From NCBI GenBank assembly GCA_947044405.1, contig CAMRHE010000017.1, positions 11,066,001 through 11,130,000 of the forward strand: 64,000 nt of DNA. Reading direction: 5' to 3'. Positions 1 to 11,742 of this stretch are shown here, one piece after another; the first letter of the stretch is position 1, and each line of letters starts with the position of its first letter. The notes below the pieces were generated by a model, which saw nothing but the letters and a program-made list of their open reading frames with translations, had not been told where the DNA came from and did not search any database. The translations under genes were made by a program, and so were the position numbers. This DNA comes from Leptodactylus fallax. Lineage: Eukaryota > Chordata > Amphibia > Anura > Leptodactylidae.

Positions 1-910
1 GACAGTATTATCTCTGCACTATATGGTGATATTATATTACACTACAGTATTATCTATGGTGGTATTACTATACACTTCTATTTAGAATTTTATGTTTTAT
101 TTGGGAACTATATGGTGGTATTATTTAGGCCGCACAGTGGAGTATTATCTTTACACTATATGGTAATATTATTTGGGCTGTGCATGGCACTATTAACTCT
201 GCATTATATGGTGGTATTATATTACACTATCATATTAACTATCCACTATGGTGGTGTTACGATACACTTCTACTTAGAATTTGATATTTTATTTGGGTAC
301 TATATGGTGGTATTATACGGGCTGTATATGGCAGTATTTTCTTTGCACTATATTGTGATATTTTTTGGGCTGTACATAGCAGTATTATCTTTACACTATA
401 TGGTGGTATTATTTGGGCTGTACATGGCAGTATTATCTCTGCACTATATATAGGTATTATTATTATCTCTTCAACTATATGGTGGTATTATATTACACTA
501 TAGCATTATCAGTGCACTATGGTGGTATACCCTCTATTTAGAATCTGATATTTTATTCGAGCTGTATGTGGTAGTATAACCCTTGAACTATAGGTAGGTA
601 TTATTTTGGCTGTATATGACAGTATTATCATTGCACTATATGGCGGTATTATATTACACTATAGTGGTTTTACTATACCCTGTATCTAGAATATGATATT
701 TTATTTGAGCTGTATATGACAATATTATCTTTGCATTATATGGTGACATTATATTACACTATAGTATTATCTGTGCACTATCGTGGTATTACTATACCCT
801 GTATCTAGAATATGATATTTTATTTGAGCTGTATATGGCAGTATTATCTTTGCATTATATGGGCTGTATATGGCAGTATTATCTTTGAACTATATGGCAG
901 TATTGCATTG
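1..910. repeat. Minisatellite built on a 24-bp unit, with a longer composite structure
   Basis: Units of the form TATTATCTTTGCACTATATGG plus TGG alternate with TATTATTTGGGCTGTACATGG plus CAG; each is about 24 bp, so the cleanest stretch (about 300-450) reads as 48-bp dimers. A variant segment with TAGAAT.TGATATTTTATTT recurs near 87, 268, 539, 688 and 807, so larger blocks have also been duplicated. Because 24 is divisible by three, one frame stays open for 113 codons at 112-453 and gives a 16-residue periodic peptide (MVVLFGLYMAVLSLHY). This is a product of the repeat, not a gene. The array begins before the window. Confidence 0.9.
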
Positions 911-1517
911 CACTGTTGAATGGCTGCTTAGCTTGTAGTTCAGGATCACATTTTCTATAAAACCATTACAGGCATCCTTACAAAATTCCCAGGCCCTATA
1001 ATTACATATTTTAAGGTGTAAAGCACTTTGCTTATTTACGTGGACAGGAACATAAGTCATATACAGCAAGTGATTGTTACACCACAACCTTCCTGTCCTG
1101 AGGCTTTTATCAGCATTTACAATTCAATATGCAAAGTCTAAGTCACCGAACCACAGGTTATTATGAGCCACTTTTCACCTCGGCTTGAAGTCTTGGATTT
1201 CTGAGAGGAGAGGAACAGTCCTGTTAAGTGTACATGCTAATTTTATGCTTATTAATTTGGCTCTTGAGTAAAATGCCTTCCAGAGGTAATCTCTAAAATG
1301 TAATAGCAGAAAACAGTGTAAGTGCTCGGCGCATTACATCAGTAATTGTACAAGTGGCCATAATCAAACTTTCTGCAACTTATACCGCTGAAGTGTCTAG
1401 TAACTCTTTATACACATGGATTTATACAATATATACAGCTGTAGTCAGCCAAGACAAGAGATGAGTATGTAATATAGGTAGGATGCCATGTAAGGGAATA
1501 TTAAGGGGGTCCGATCG
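911..1517. other. No gene or repeat recognised
   Basis: A+T-rich non-coding sequence with short open frames only. A 65-codon minus-strand frame (890-1087) has no family resemblance. Confidence 0.5.
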
Positions 1518-1521
1518 TTAA

Positions 1522-1722
1522 AGGGCTTATCCAGGACTGAGATACTTAGCTTAACACTTCCCAGGAAGTGACATCACATCCACTGATCACACGGCGATGC
1601 TACAGTTCAGTCCCATTCATATAAACAGGGCTGAGCTGTAATATGTCCATGTGACCAACAGATGTGATGTCACTTCCTGGGGAGAGGAAGTGGAGCTCAG
1701 TATCATAGTCCTGGATTTCCCT
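1522..1722. mobile_element. TTAA-flanked inverted-repeat MITE
   Basis: The left end reads TTAA-AGGGCTTATCCAGGACT and the right end AGTCCTGGATTTCCCT-TTAA, giving imperfect inverted termini with TTAA at both edges. Subterminal arms CACTTCCCAGGAAGTGACATC and GATGTGATGTCACTTCCTGG are also inverted, so the whole element can fold back. Confidence 0.72.
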
Positions 1723-1735
1723 TTAAAATATGGAT

Positions 1736-2066
1736 GACCTAGCCTTAGGATAGCTTATCTGATCTGTGGGGATCCGACACCTGGGACCTCCACCGATCAG
1801 CTGCTCGGGTGAGCACTGCTTCCACTTCACAGGTCAGTGAAATTGCACTCATTTGTCACGTAGCTTGTTTGAAGCAAGTGAATGAGGCTGTGCTGCAATA
1901 CCAAGCACAGCCACTATACTATGTACGGCACTGTGCTTGGTATTCAACGAAGCTCTAGTGCTTATCCGAGTATTATGGTCTGATCAAACAAATGATCTTT
2001 TGTCAGATATTGACACCCTATCCAATGGACGAGTCATCACACTATTTAATGCTTGGAAAATCCCTT
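1736..2066. mobile_element. Dispersed repeat, 'GATCTGTGGGGATCCGACACC' type
   Basis: This shares ordered motifs with copies near 5.5, 38.7, 42.1, 50.3 and 52.9 kb: a 'cctaaggatag' phrase, GATCTGTGGGGnTCCGACACC, GATCAGCTG, CTTCCACTTCACAGG, then AATACCAAGCACAGCC and a CAnTGTGCTTGGTATTCAA inverted partner. It has no coding capacity and fits a non-autonomous DNA element. Confidence 0.7.
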
Positions 2067-3400
2067 TAAACTACTAGACGTTCTCTACCACAAGAATGTA
2101 GGATTCCCAAAGGAATTGATATATAATATATTACAGTATGTCAGGAGCTCAGTAAACTATTACTCCCATAATAAAGGTCCTGGAAAAATCACTATTGAAC
2201 AAATGAGCATTCAGCCACCAGCTATTGAAAGTGTTTGGCCACCATGGAAACTAACTGGCAATGTAGATTCTCCAAGAAGACTACTTCAGAGAAACTACAT
2301 TGCTTACAGAGAAAGAAGTTAGAAATTGGTACAAAGATCATGGGCAACAATATCTGCACAATAATTGTGGGGGGTTCCAAGATAAAGTTAGTTAAGAAGT
2401 CTCTCTTATGTACAACACTGCTGATATGCTCCCCATTTTCAAGAGTACTGCTGAAGCATTGACCACCACCTTGGCCTCCACCCACTGTCCCATTTAGTCT
2501 TTGGCGTCCTGTAAATGTCAGGTTCACAAGACTTGTACTTAAAGAGGAGTTTTTGCCACCTCCACCATCTTCAATTCTAAGCATCCTTCAGTAGGCCCTG
2601 CTTAACTGATTTCGGCTCAGTTGGAATTTTCTCTCTAGCCCTTACTAACCTTGAAGAATCATTTCTGGTAGTTTCAGCACAAGTATGCTCCATACTGTCA
2701 GGTGGGCAGTCCCTGTCTGACAGTAGAGAGCCTAATTAGCATATTGGGTGCTGAAACTAACAGCACTGGTTTCTCAGGAATGGTAGGGACTAGAGAAAAA
2801 ATTTCAGCTGCATTGGAATCAGTGGAGTTGCATCTTTTGGAGAATGCAAAAAGTTGAAGTGGGTGGTAAAAGGTTCCCTTTAAAAGGTGGCCACTCATTA
2901 CTAAACTTCTAACAAAAGTTTGGATTCGTGGGAAGCCGAGCTCACTTCTATCGAAATGCACCTTGGTCTCTCTTCCTCTTTGGCTCTGATCTAGAGGGTC
3001 TTCAGATATCCAAGTTTATAGAGATCTAGAAAAAACTTCCCCTTCCCGTCTCTGATCTCTGTTGCCTCCTTGATCATTTAGTGGTGACCAAATGTTGGGC
3101 AACCAAATGTTCTTAAAATTAAATTTTTTATCTGATGTTTAAGAGCAAAGTAGTTTAGGTAGAAAACCACCTGTACTAAATCGGAAGCTTTTTGATCCTT
3201 GCTCAGTATGTTAAAGATGACTCAAAGCAATTTATCATTAATGATCCCCAAATATGTACAAAAATTTTTTTTTTTAATTTTCCATAAATATTCAACAATT
3301 TTTTCTACCACAGGTGTAATATTTTTAATCAAAGATTGTGATTTACCATCATACTGTATATAAAAAATTGGCCTGATTAGAACAGACCGAGCAAGTAAGG
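2067..3400. other. No gene recognised
   Basis: Contains overlapping short open frames on both strands (up to 120 codons, minus strand 2222-2584). None shows a recognisable domain or splice context. A T/A homopolymer sits near 3264. Confidence 0.5.
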
Positions 3401-3620
3401 CTGGGTTCACATCTGCAGCAGAGTCTCCATTGGAGAAATCACCGAAAAATTGGAGAAAAAAGTTCTGCACGGAGGAAAATATGCGGCGAAAACCCAGTGG
3501 ACCTCATTGAGTTCAATGAGTCAATGAGTTCTGCTGGTCTCCATGTGTAACCGCTGTTTTAGCAGTCTGGCTCTCAGGTGTTCGGGTCCCCCAAGACCAC
3601 GACGCTATGGTGAACCTAGT
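3401..3620. mobile_element. 'GGTTCACATCTGC' MITE
   Basis: The left end CTGGGTTCACATCTGCAG and right end ATGGTGAACCTAG are inverted. The interior has the TGGAGAAAAAAGT and 'accctcattgagttcaatg' phrases seen in copies at 14.7, 33.1 and 60.1 kb. Confidence 0.72.
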
Positions 3621-3790
3621 GTCAGATCATAATGTGGCTGGCAAAATGACTATAGGCAAAAGGAAATTCCAACTTAAATTATTTTCTGACACATCACATA
3701 ATGACATAAAAGGACTTCGGTTCTCAAGGAGTTGCATTCTGTAGCAGAGAAGAACTACATTAAATTATTACAAATTCCTACCCCCGAAAG

Positions 3791-3965
3791 CAGTGTTGGA
3801 CTGAGGTTCCTTGGGCCCACCAGATAAAATGATTCTGGGTGCCCATCCTCCATCAACCCCTAGGAAATAGAACATAGTACCCTTCAAATTTGGGTATCTT
3901 CTGCTGCATTCAGAGCCTGGACCCACCAGAAGATGCTCTGGTCGTCTGGTGGACCAGACCAATAT
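3791..3965 (+). mobile_element. hAT-type MITE, CAGTGTTGGACTG family (copy 1)
   Basis: Starts CAGTGTTGGACTGAGGTTCC and is collinear with the copies at 7253 and 44607 (inverted): TTGGGCCCACCAGAT, 'caaccccta', 'acatagtac', GAGCCTGG, GGTGGACCAG. The right terminus is degraded and no target duplication is visible. Confidence 0.7.
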
Positions 3966-4688
3966 CGACTGGAGTGGACGTCAGTGGAGCTCTATCAAGT
4001 GCATTTCCTAATCTGAAATTTCAGGTTAGTGGATCTACAGGTCTGAGAGTCAAGAAGTACCAGAACAGGATCTGCGCTCACAGACCCAAAATACAATCCC
4101 TGATAAATAGTGCATATAAGTAATCACAGCAATATAAACTTTTTAGGCCTGCACATGTTACATCTGGTTTTATTTACAAGACAGGACCTATAAAACACCC
4201 CCCTACAGTCTACTAATGAATCCAGTGGTGTAATAGAGCCCGGGGCAACTAAGGGGGGGATGTGGCACAAGAGCTAAACAAGCACTTGGCAGGCGGCTAT
4301 TTGCATAGTCTGAAGATTTACTGCATTGGGAAGGAGCATACACAACATGTCTTTTGGCAAAGATGCTTTACATCTCAAATTAGCAAGTCAAAAGATCTGT
4401 TTCTGTGCTGACACCATATAATGACAAATAAACGCTGGCAGACGATCAATAAATCAGCACCGCAATCTGTAATCTGATTAAAATAGAAGCACAATCTCAA
4501 ACACCACAATGTAAGAATTTTTCAAGAATACTAAAAAAATCTTACACCAACTCCAAGTTTCCAGAATTATTCGGTAGGCGGTGGCCTCTCGATATCTATG
4601 TATTGTACAGAGTATCCTTTGGCCTTATCCTATAGTGTACCCTATTATTACCCTACTATTCACCCATAGAGGTGACTGGGCCCATGAC

Positions 4689-4715
4689 AAAAAAAAAAAA
4701 AAAAAAAAAAAAAAA
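4689..4715. repeat. A homopolymer (27 bp)
   Basis: Uninterrupted A run preceded by GACTGGGCCCATGAC. It makes several overlapping lysine- or phenylalanine-run open frames, which are artefacts. Confidence 0.9.
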
Positions 4716-5480
4716 GAAGAAGGATCTCCGAAAAACCACAGTCGAAACCATGTCCACACAGCAGAAAATAGTTTCTCCAAGATACAACAAAAGTCCACAA
4801 AGACCATGTCCGTCTAGATCAACAAAATATCCTCCAGCAGTAGAAAGACAAAAGCGAACGATGAAGGTCCTAGACATCTCTATATTCAGGGAAATATCGG
4901 GCACTGCCCTGTCTAATTGTACTCCGGATTAGCCGACCATCGCATCGCCCCGTGTATTCAGGGATGTATGGCCTATGAACACTGCATCCAAATGAGGCAA
5001 GAACGATCACGGTAGACATCAATCCTCCCCCATTCACTTTGCATCAGCTGGTGTTATTAGGCCAAGGAAAACGAGAGCGCCCACCAACAAGTCTCTTGTT
5101 GATCAGCACTCATGCTGACCAGGTTCGGTCAATGTAATATATAGTCTTAAGAGATAGATGTAAATTATCCTAGCAACAGTATTTACCAACAAGACATACC
5201 ATACCCACCATGTACGAGAGCAATGGTGGTCATACACACTAGATTGAAGCAGGTTGATGGGTAAACAATTGTTGCATGAACGATCATCTGGTTAGTGATC
5301 ATTACAACAATACAGATATACACATTTTATTCAATCTTGTCCATTACAGTCATTCAACCTGGTCATGGGGGAGTGTGATCGCTCGGAAAAAAACAAATTC
5401 ATCCAATGTCGTGAACAGTTTATAACAGCTGGCCAGAATTTCTTATACAAGCTTCCTGGGAAACTTTTTCATGGTAACCT
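4716..5480. other. No gene; possible degraded MITE near 5229-5400
   Basis: The phrase GGTCATACACACTAGATTGAAG resembles the ends of the 'CATACACATTAGA' elements at 16.5 and 58.9 kb. The rest is unassigned. Confidence 0.4.
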
Positions 5481-5481
5481 A

Positions 5482-5780
5482 CCCTGGGGATAAGTCATCA
5501 TTTGAAGATCTATGGCACCCGGTACACCCACGGATCAGCAGTTTGAGCGCCACTTCCACTTCACAGGCCATGTGACGTCATGTTCATCAGTGATTGGCTT
5601 GATCACAGCCCAGTCTCATTCAAGTGAATGGGCTCTGTTGGGATATGATGCACATCTACTGTACAAACATATGGCGCTATGCTTGGTAAGTACTGAAGAG
5701 ACTGCAAAGTTCACCAGAACACTGCAGTCTAAGCAGCTGATCAGCTGGGCCCAGGTGTTGGACTCTCTTGCCTAATTCAG
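5482..5780. mobile_element. Dispersed repeat, same family as 1736-2066
   Basis: Shares ATAAGTCATCA, CCCGGTACACCCACGGATCAG, CACTTCCACTTCACAGG, CCATGTGACGTCA, CAGTCTCATTCAAGTGAATG and CTTGGTAAGTACTGAAGAG with the copies at 38.7 and 52.9 kb. Confidence 0.72.
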
Positions 5781-6104
5781 TACCTCCAGACCCGTGCAAT
5801 CTTGGCTCAGCTGAGTAGTAATAAACTGGTAGAGAGGAGAAAGCCGCTGTCAGACTCTCTAAAATCCAACTGATCAAACTTAACCTCCCCCGATTTAATC
5901 TTTTGGGAAGCTGCCATAAAATTCCATCCCTTTAGGCAGACTTATCACATGACCTGATCTACAAAGATCTGAGACCATTGTTCTAGACTTCTGCACACTT
6001 CGCTTCCTACTCTATTCCTCAGAACCTGACCCCTCCATCTACAAGTTACCCTGCACTTAGTATCTGTATATTACCGGCTGGTGACGGCTCATACAGCTTC
6101 ACTT

Positions 6105-6265
6105 ACCTTGCCTTGTGTGTCCCCCTATCTCCTCATAGGTAGTAAGCTCTTATGAGCAGGGCCCTCATTCTTATTGTTTGATATGTTCATTTCTTTGTCA
6201 CATGGTAATGTCCAATACTGTCCGCTCTGACTTTATATGTTGGCGCTTTATACCTTCTTTCTATC
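6105..6265 (+). mobile_element. Retroposon 3' tail fragment, GTTGGCGCTTTAT type
   Basis: Contains TAGTAAGCTCTTATGAGCAGGGCCCTC and ends TATGTTGGCGCTTTATA, a tail pattern found widely in frog genomes and again near 12.95 and 19.87 kb here. Only the tail is present. Family named from memory; class not certain. Confidence 0.55.
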
Positions 6266-6516
6266 CTCCGCAATTTTGGCCAATATCTGGAATGGATCCA
6301 CTTTTTTTACAAAAATTTACCTCTGTTGCATTCTAAAATAAAATGGTATTATAAGGCCATCAGATCCCCAACTTTTTGATTTCATGCTTTCCCTTTAACC
6401 GAACTAAACTGGCCACACTAACACAAACTCAAAGATGAAGCAGGGTTCACACACGAGAAGAAGTGGTATCCATCTTGTTAAACAAAGCTCTGCATACGTT
6501 TTGTCTATGACCTTAA

Positions 6517-6734
6517 AGGGGTTGTCCAGGACTACGATAGTGATTGTTGTGGCCTTTTCACTACATACCTAGCACAGCGCCATACAGTGTATAGTGGTTA
6601 TGCTTGGTATTTCAGCTCATCCACATATATTTGAATGGGACTTCGCTGCAGCATGGCCATAATACCAAAAGATGTGATGTCACTGGTCTGAGAAGAGGAT
6701 GTGGAGCTTAGTATCATAGCCCTGGACAACCCCT
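6517..6734. mobile_element. TTAA-flanked MITE with perfect 14-bp inverted termini
   Basis: The termini AGGGGTTGTCCAGG and CCTGGACAACCCCT are exact reverse complements and are followed outward by TTAA on both sides. Inverted similarity continues inside (ACTACGATAG against ATCATAGCC). At 218 bp, with no coding capacity, this is the clearest member of the TTAA-bounded group. Confidence 0.85.
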
Positions 6735-6739
6735 TTAAC

Positions 6740-7204
6740 TGTGTGTTTAGATAGGTATCCTGTGCATCAGGTCCTTCAACACATAACCACATGCCATATA
6801 CACCAACGGTGTGTTGACTAGTTGGTATATCCTTATTTACTTTGTAAGTCCCTTTGTCAGAAGCTAATATTTAAGATCTTAGCTTTTTGGAATTGGTCAG
6901 CTATTTGCACAAAGAGCCCAAAAAATTTAGGAAAAAATTAAGCAAATCTGTGTAGATCTCTCTCATTCATTCCATACAATGAGTGTGTGGCTACGGATAA
7001 CCTAAATGTGACTCACAGCTTTAGTTGTTACAGAAAATACCTTGTAAAAGGGTAGACAAAAAGTTGTCCATAACCAGACAATCCATTTAAGTCAACCCTT
7101 TTGTAAGGCCCAAGACAAATCGACACATGAGTTGCTAGGTCTTCTCTATACTTACAACACTATGACCCATACTGCCTTATTTTGAAGGGTCATCCTTGTC
7201 CCCT
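6740..7204. other. No gene or repeat recognised
   Basis: Non-coding sequence without a family resemblance. Confidence 0.45.
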
Positions 7205-7205
7205 T

Positions 7206-7714
7206 GGAACTAAAAGCTCATTTACACAGGCAGATTAATAAATATCAATCAAGAGGGTTGGACTGAGGTTCCTTGGACCCACCAGATCAAAATGATTTTC
7301 CGGCCCACCCTCTAACAACCCCTACGAAACAGACCATAGTACTCAACAACTTTGTGTTTCTTTTGCTGAACCATTATTGTGTTAGAACCTGGGCTCACCA
7401 ATGGATCCTCCGGTACTCTGGTGGGCCAGTCCGACGCAGTCAATCAACAATATATCAAGTCATTTGAGCTCATTTACACAATGCATTTATCATAGGGGAT
7501 TTCGAATGAGTGATGGCTCGTAGGATCATTCATTTGCCCAAAGTTTATGGTGTCAACATTATGTTGACACAAGGGGATACGCTGCCGACATTCGGTAATT
7601 AAGATGGACAAGTGAATGTTTTTGTCATTTGTTTGAAAAGTTTACCCAGGGCAATGGCCGGCAAGAAACAATATATGATCATTTGGTCAATATGGCCCTG
7701 TGTAAATGGACCTT
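7206..7714. mobile_element. Inverted-terminus element carrying a nested hAT MITE
   Basis: The outer ends are GCTCATTTACACAGGCAGATT on the left and GGCCCTGTGTAAATGGACC on the right, which are inverted with mismatches. A second GAGCTCATTTACACA phrase at about 7467 and an internal palindrome GTGTCAACATTATGTTGACAC lie between. The element at 7253-7439 sits inside with its own target duplication, so it arrived later. Confidence 0.6.
7253..7439 (+). mobile_element. hAT-type MITE, CAGTGTCGGACTG family (copy 2), perfect 8-bp target duplication
   Basis: TCAATCAA occurs immediately before (7245-7252) and immediately after (7440-7447), an exact 8-bp duplication as made by hAT transposases. The termini GAGGGTTGGACTGAGG and GGCCAGTCCGACGCAG are inverted with mismatches. 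The interior matches the copies at 3791 and 44607. Confidence 0.85.
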
Positions 7715-7715
7715 A

Positions 7716-9500
7716 AAGTACGGCATTAACCCCTAAAAGGTTCTGACAAGTTAGTAATAACACTCATATCCATACAAAATCGCACAAAGTCCCAAAAACG
7801 ACAACACAAACAACACACAACTGTCAACTTCAAGACTCAGAATCCAGATCACATTACTGTATTCTACTGTTTACAGACTGCAAGAAGATCCATTGACTTT
7901 CTATGTTACACAATGCCCAAAACAATTCATGCAATGACAATAATCATGTATTATTTTTCAGATATTTGCAATGACACCTTATCCCACATAGTAGGCCGAA
8001 TAGTCAACATCTCTAAATGTAGATTGGAGGTCACCAAAAACAAATAATTTTCATTGAATTATCAAAGACACAGAACAACACCTGTTGTCAAACTATAGAA
8101 CTAGTTGTTCGAGACTACGATACATAGAATAGACCAATAAACACCCTCTATAAAAACGTTCTAGACATGACTACTACCGATAAAAAGTATATCCACGAAC
8201 CACCATTATATGGACATAGGTTATATAAAACAGTTTAGGGCTCACATGTTGGTTTACACTGGACATTTTTGGAGTTTACAGAGTCCATGACTCAACAATT
8301 AGCCATACTAAACACATATGTTCTGATCATGCATGTATGTTGTGAACTATACCAACATGGTCCCAAATGAATTGTATGTAAAGGCCAATGAAAAAGGTCT
8401 AAAAATTCCTCGAAAATTGGATTGTGTCTGGGTAAAATATGTCTTATGTAAGGAGGATGTGTCAAGCATGTTACTATAGGACGGTACAGCCGCTTGTCTG
8501 GAGAGGAACCACCAATTAGATATTCCAGGCTTATGAGTCACTGTTTGGACAGGGAGAAGATAATGAACCTTCTGCTACAAAACGTGACTCAGAAACCAAC
8601 ATAAAAATAAACGTCAATATTTAGCCTAGCTGGGTCTTCGCTCCGTTTAGGTTGACCTATATTTTTGTGTGAAGATTTGTATTCTATGCCCCAAAATGGC
8701 GCAACACGAAACGGCATAGCACGCAGGAATGTGTTGACAGCTTCTAAATTAAAAGTAAAAATATAGCCCAATTGTTTGAAAATAGTCACGAAGCTGAAGC
8801 AGATGGTTGTGTGGATTGGGTTAAGTCTACCGTCTACTAGGCGGCATGGCAGAATGTCAACATATTTCTATAGCAATGCATGATGGGTAAGTTTCCTCAC
8901 CACCTGACATCAAACTGCTTCCTCTGGGTGAAGCCATGTCCAATATTTTTGAATTGTTTTTTTTTCCATTCTTTATCATTTTGTGTCAGACATTAATATT
9001 CGTCAGATTTGACCAAACCATACACTGTCTACAAAAAGTTTTTGACCACTATAGAAAAACTTCCAAGGGCCTTGATGAGTAAATGACGTCTTCTAGATGT
9101 ATAGGTAGCCAACAAAGACCAAACGAATGAAACAAAAACAATACAAACACCTTAAAATTTTGAAGAAGCTTCGTCTAGAATAGTCAACCTCAAAATCCTA
9201 ATAGGTATTATTCATAGATTATACTATGACAAAAACACCCATTACATAAGATACCCCCATAATTGACCATATTGATACAATCGATAGAGGTTTTTGTTTA
9301 TCCAATAAAAGGGCCATAAAATGAAAAAAAAAAGCAACACACAATTTACGATAAAAATTTGACTCTGAAATATTCATAAGAAAATTCAGAGCACCCATAC
9401 ATTGTACCAGGCCTTTATGTCATGCTAATATTTTGTCTACTCCATCCAAAAACATTCCTTTCTAGCTCACCTCTTTTCATTTTCTAACAATAGAGTAAAT
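7716..9500. other. No gene recognised; A+T-rich
   Basis: Mostly non-repetitive by eye. Several short A-runs occur near 9310-9340. No coding exon or transposon end is supportable. Confidence 0.45.
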
Positions 9501-10950
9501 TCCTGAGAAATTACGCCATGGATGATATAGAAGAGAAGGCAAAGCCTGCTACAGAAAAAAAAAAAGCACAGGGATTTAGCACCACAAAGGCAACATTTTC
9601 GAGGCGTGTGGCAAGTCAGGGGTTAATCGCCCTCCTCTACTTGGTCTACTTCCTTTTACCCAGACCAGGAATCTGTCAAGTGTCTTTTTTTTTTTGTATT
9701 CGGGGAGAGTTGTAAAGGGTTAACTTCCCTGCAGATAAAAAAAAAAAGCACACACTAAACAATGGTGCATATAATAAAAAAAAAAAACGCTCTTTTTTCC
9801 AGTTGAGAGATTTCGAATCCTTGTATTCCAGGGAAAGCGTTCGGAGACATTACACTACAGTATCCAATGAACCTGTTTCTGCAGGCGATGGTTAGTTAAC
9901 TAAAGGCAGCTTGTGTTCTGCTGTGAAGCGGTGGGGGTAAGTCATCACAAAAGAACCCTGCACAAAAGGCCATCCTTTGCATCTCTCTCTATATCTCCAT
10001 TTTCTCCAGCTGAGCAGCCGCTTCATTCAGAACAAAATTTACCCCCCTCCCTCCAAATAAATGCCTATAAAAAGACAATAAAAAAATAATCTAATTTACT
10101 AAAAAAATAAGCAACGGGTCGTCACCAGAAGGCCAGTCTACAGATCTCCATGGTCTAGACGGAAAGGAAATCTCCCTTAAATTTGACTATTTTTTTTTTT
10201 TGCTGCAAAGGCCCTGTCAGACAAACGCCAAGGAGCATCCGAGCATTTCCACATTACACCGTGTATAATCTATGAAAAACATGGCTGGCTCAACGACAGA
10301 TGTAGAACTACTAGACTAAGCTGCTCTGTGGTTCAACACAAAATGACTTGTGCTCTCTATTCCCATCCCCCACCACTCCATCCCCAACAACTTATCACCG
10401 TATCAAAACGGATAAAATATATCGATACGGTAAGCCTAGCCTTGCCAGACGGAAGGAGAGGATCCTCGGATTCATACGGTAGTACAATACGTTCATTAAG
10501 TCATTCATTCAACTCAGGCGTCCATTCATTGTAAATAGGAAGGCGAAGAGGGAGATCAGGAATCAGTCTTTACCTTATGTAGCCAAACTTGACGCGTTTC
10601 GGAGCCTCCGGTTGTTTAGGAAATATCCAGCATTTTCAGTTAATCCTTCCATAGGCTGTCGAGTGCCATCTCTAACATGCAACTGAGCAAGCACTTACCA
10701 ACAGCTGCCTCTATTATCAAGCCTACAGGCACGCCGAATTAGTCCCCCTGCCCATTTACACAGCTCAGTCAATGTGTGCTATTCACAATGTGGCTTGTTG
10801 AGAGAGAAGCTAGCAGCTCCTGTCCTCTGTCCCCTGGTGTGTGTGTGCATCCGCCCACCTCCACATGGTCTTAGGATAAACAAGGAAAAAATCACCCCGG
10901 CAAATCACATGATCCTGACACTCAACAGCCCCCCCTACTCCATTCACCAC
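9501..10950. promoter_or_regulatory. Non-repetitive island, possible regulatory or alternative-exon region
   Basis: This is a long stretch without recognisable transposons, with CpG-bearing segments (GACGCGTTTCGG near 10590) and TTAAC-type motifs (GGGGTTAATCG, GGTTAGTTAACTAAAGG). On the minus strand there are two donor-like sites 125 bp apart: CTGTTG|GTAAGTGC ending at 10699 and ATAAG|GTAAAG ending at 10574. The open frame starting at 9518 (65 codons) has no family resemblance. The functional reading is inference only. Confidence 0.3.
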
Positions 10951-10958
10951 CCTTGACC

Positions 10959-11054
10959 AAAAAAAAAAAAAAAAAAAAAAAAAAGTGGCCTAAGGGCCTT
11001 TGCTTAAGACAGACTAGTTTGTTGGAGTGCATGCAAAAAAAAAAAAAAAAAAAA
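10959..11054. repeat. Two A homopolymers
   Basis: Runs of 26 A (10959-10984) and 20 A (11035-11054), separated by 50 bp of unique sequence. Confidence 0.9.
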
Positions 11055-11738
11055 GACAGAGCAATAATTGTATTGGAAGCTTTTAAGTGGTTGCAAATTT
11101 ATATGCAGTTATATATGGCTGAGGTCATCAAATCTGCAAACCATAGGGGAGATACAAGAAATGCAGGCAGAACCTTATAGGAGCTCAGCGTGACAAATGT
11201 TAGGCTTAAGTAAATATAAAACGTATAGCACCTCCTGCCCGGCTGGTAAATCCCACATTGTAATGAAATAAAAGGCTTTTTATGTGTTAATAGAGAACAA
11301 ACAGCTGTCAAGGAGATCCAATGGGCAGGTGAGGTGGGTTTAGGATGAAGTTAACCCTTCCGATATAGGTAGAGAGTACCAGATCGTATACTAAAATAAC
11401 ATTTGTCGCCGGTAATGTTGTCGATTTTTACTAGTTTTTGTAAATTTCTTCAATAAGTAAGGTATAGTAGAGAAAGGGTTAACTGAAGTAAGTCTCGAGA
11501 TCGTAGCAAGGAATTAGAGTTAGTTGTAGACGTTAGATGGTTTTGAAAAGATCTTGCCATCAACATGAATTTTGAGATCAATCGGGCATGTAAGTTTGGA
11601 AGCGGAGAGCATAGTGAGTGGCCAAAACATCCAACTGGGGAAATCACAATTTTCCACACGATGAATGAACCAATGGTGCCCAAAGATCAGCAACAGGCTG
11701 ATATCAATAGAATTGGGGGATTCCACCTCGATGTCATC
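11055..11738. other. No gene or repeat recognised
   Basis: Overlapping short open frames on both strands at 11450-11795 lack any family resemblance. Confidence 0.45.
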
Positions 11739-11742
11739 TTAA

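Noticed and set aside
112..453. A 113-codon hydrophobic repeat protein
   Set aside because: It is a direct reading of the 24-bp minisatellite and has no signal of coding constraint.
4581..4932. Overlapping lysine-rich and phenylalanine-rich frames
   Set aside because: They depend on a 27-bp A homopolymer.
9518..9715. A frame beginning MDDIEEKAKPATEKKKAQ as a short coding exon
   Set aside because: The early charged part comes from an A-run, and the rest has no family resemblance or splice donor in frame.
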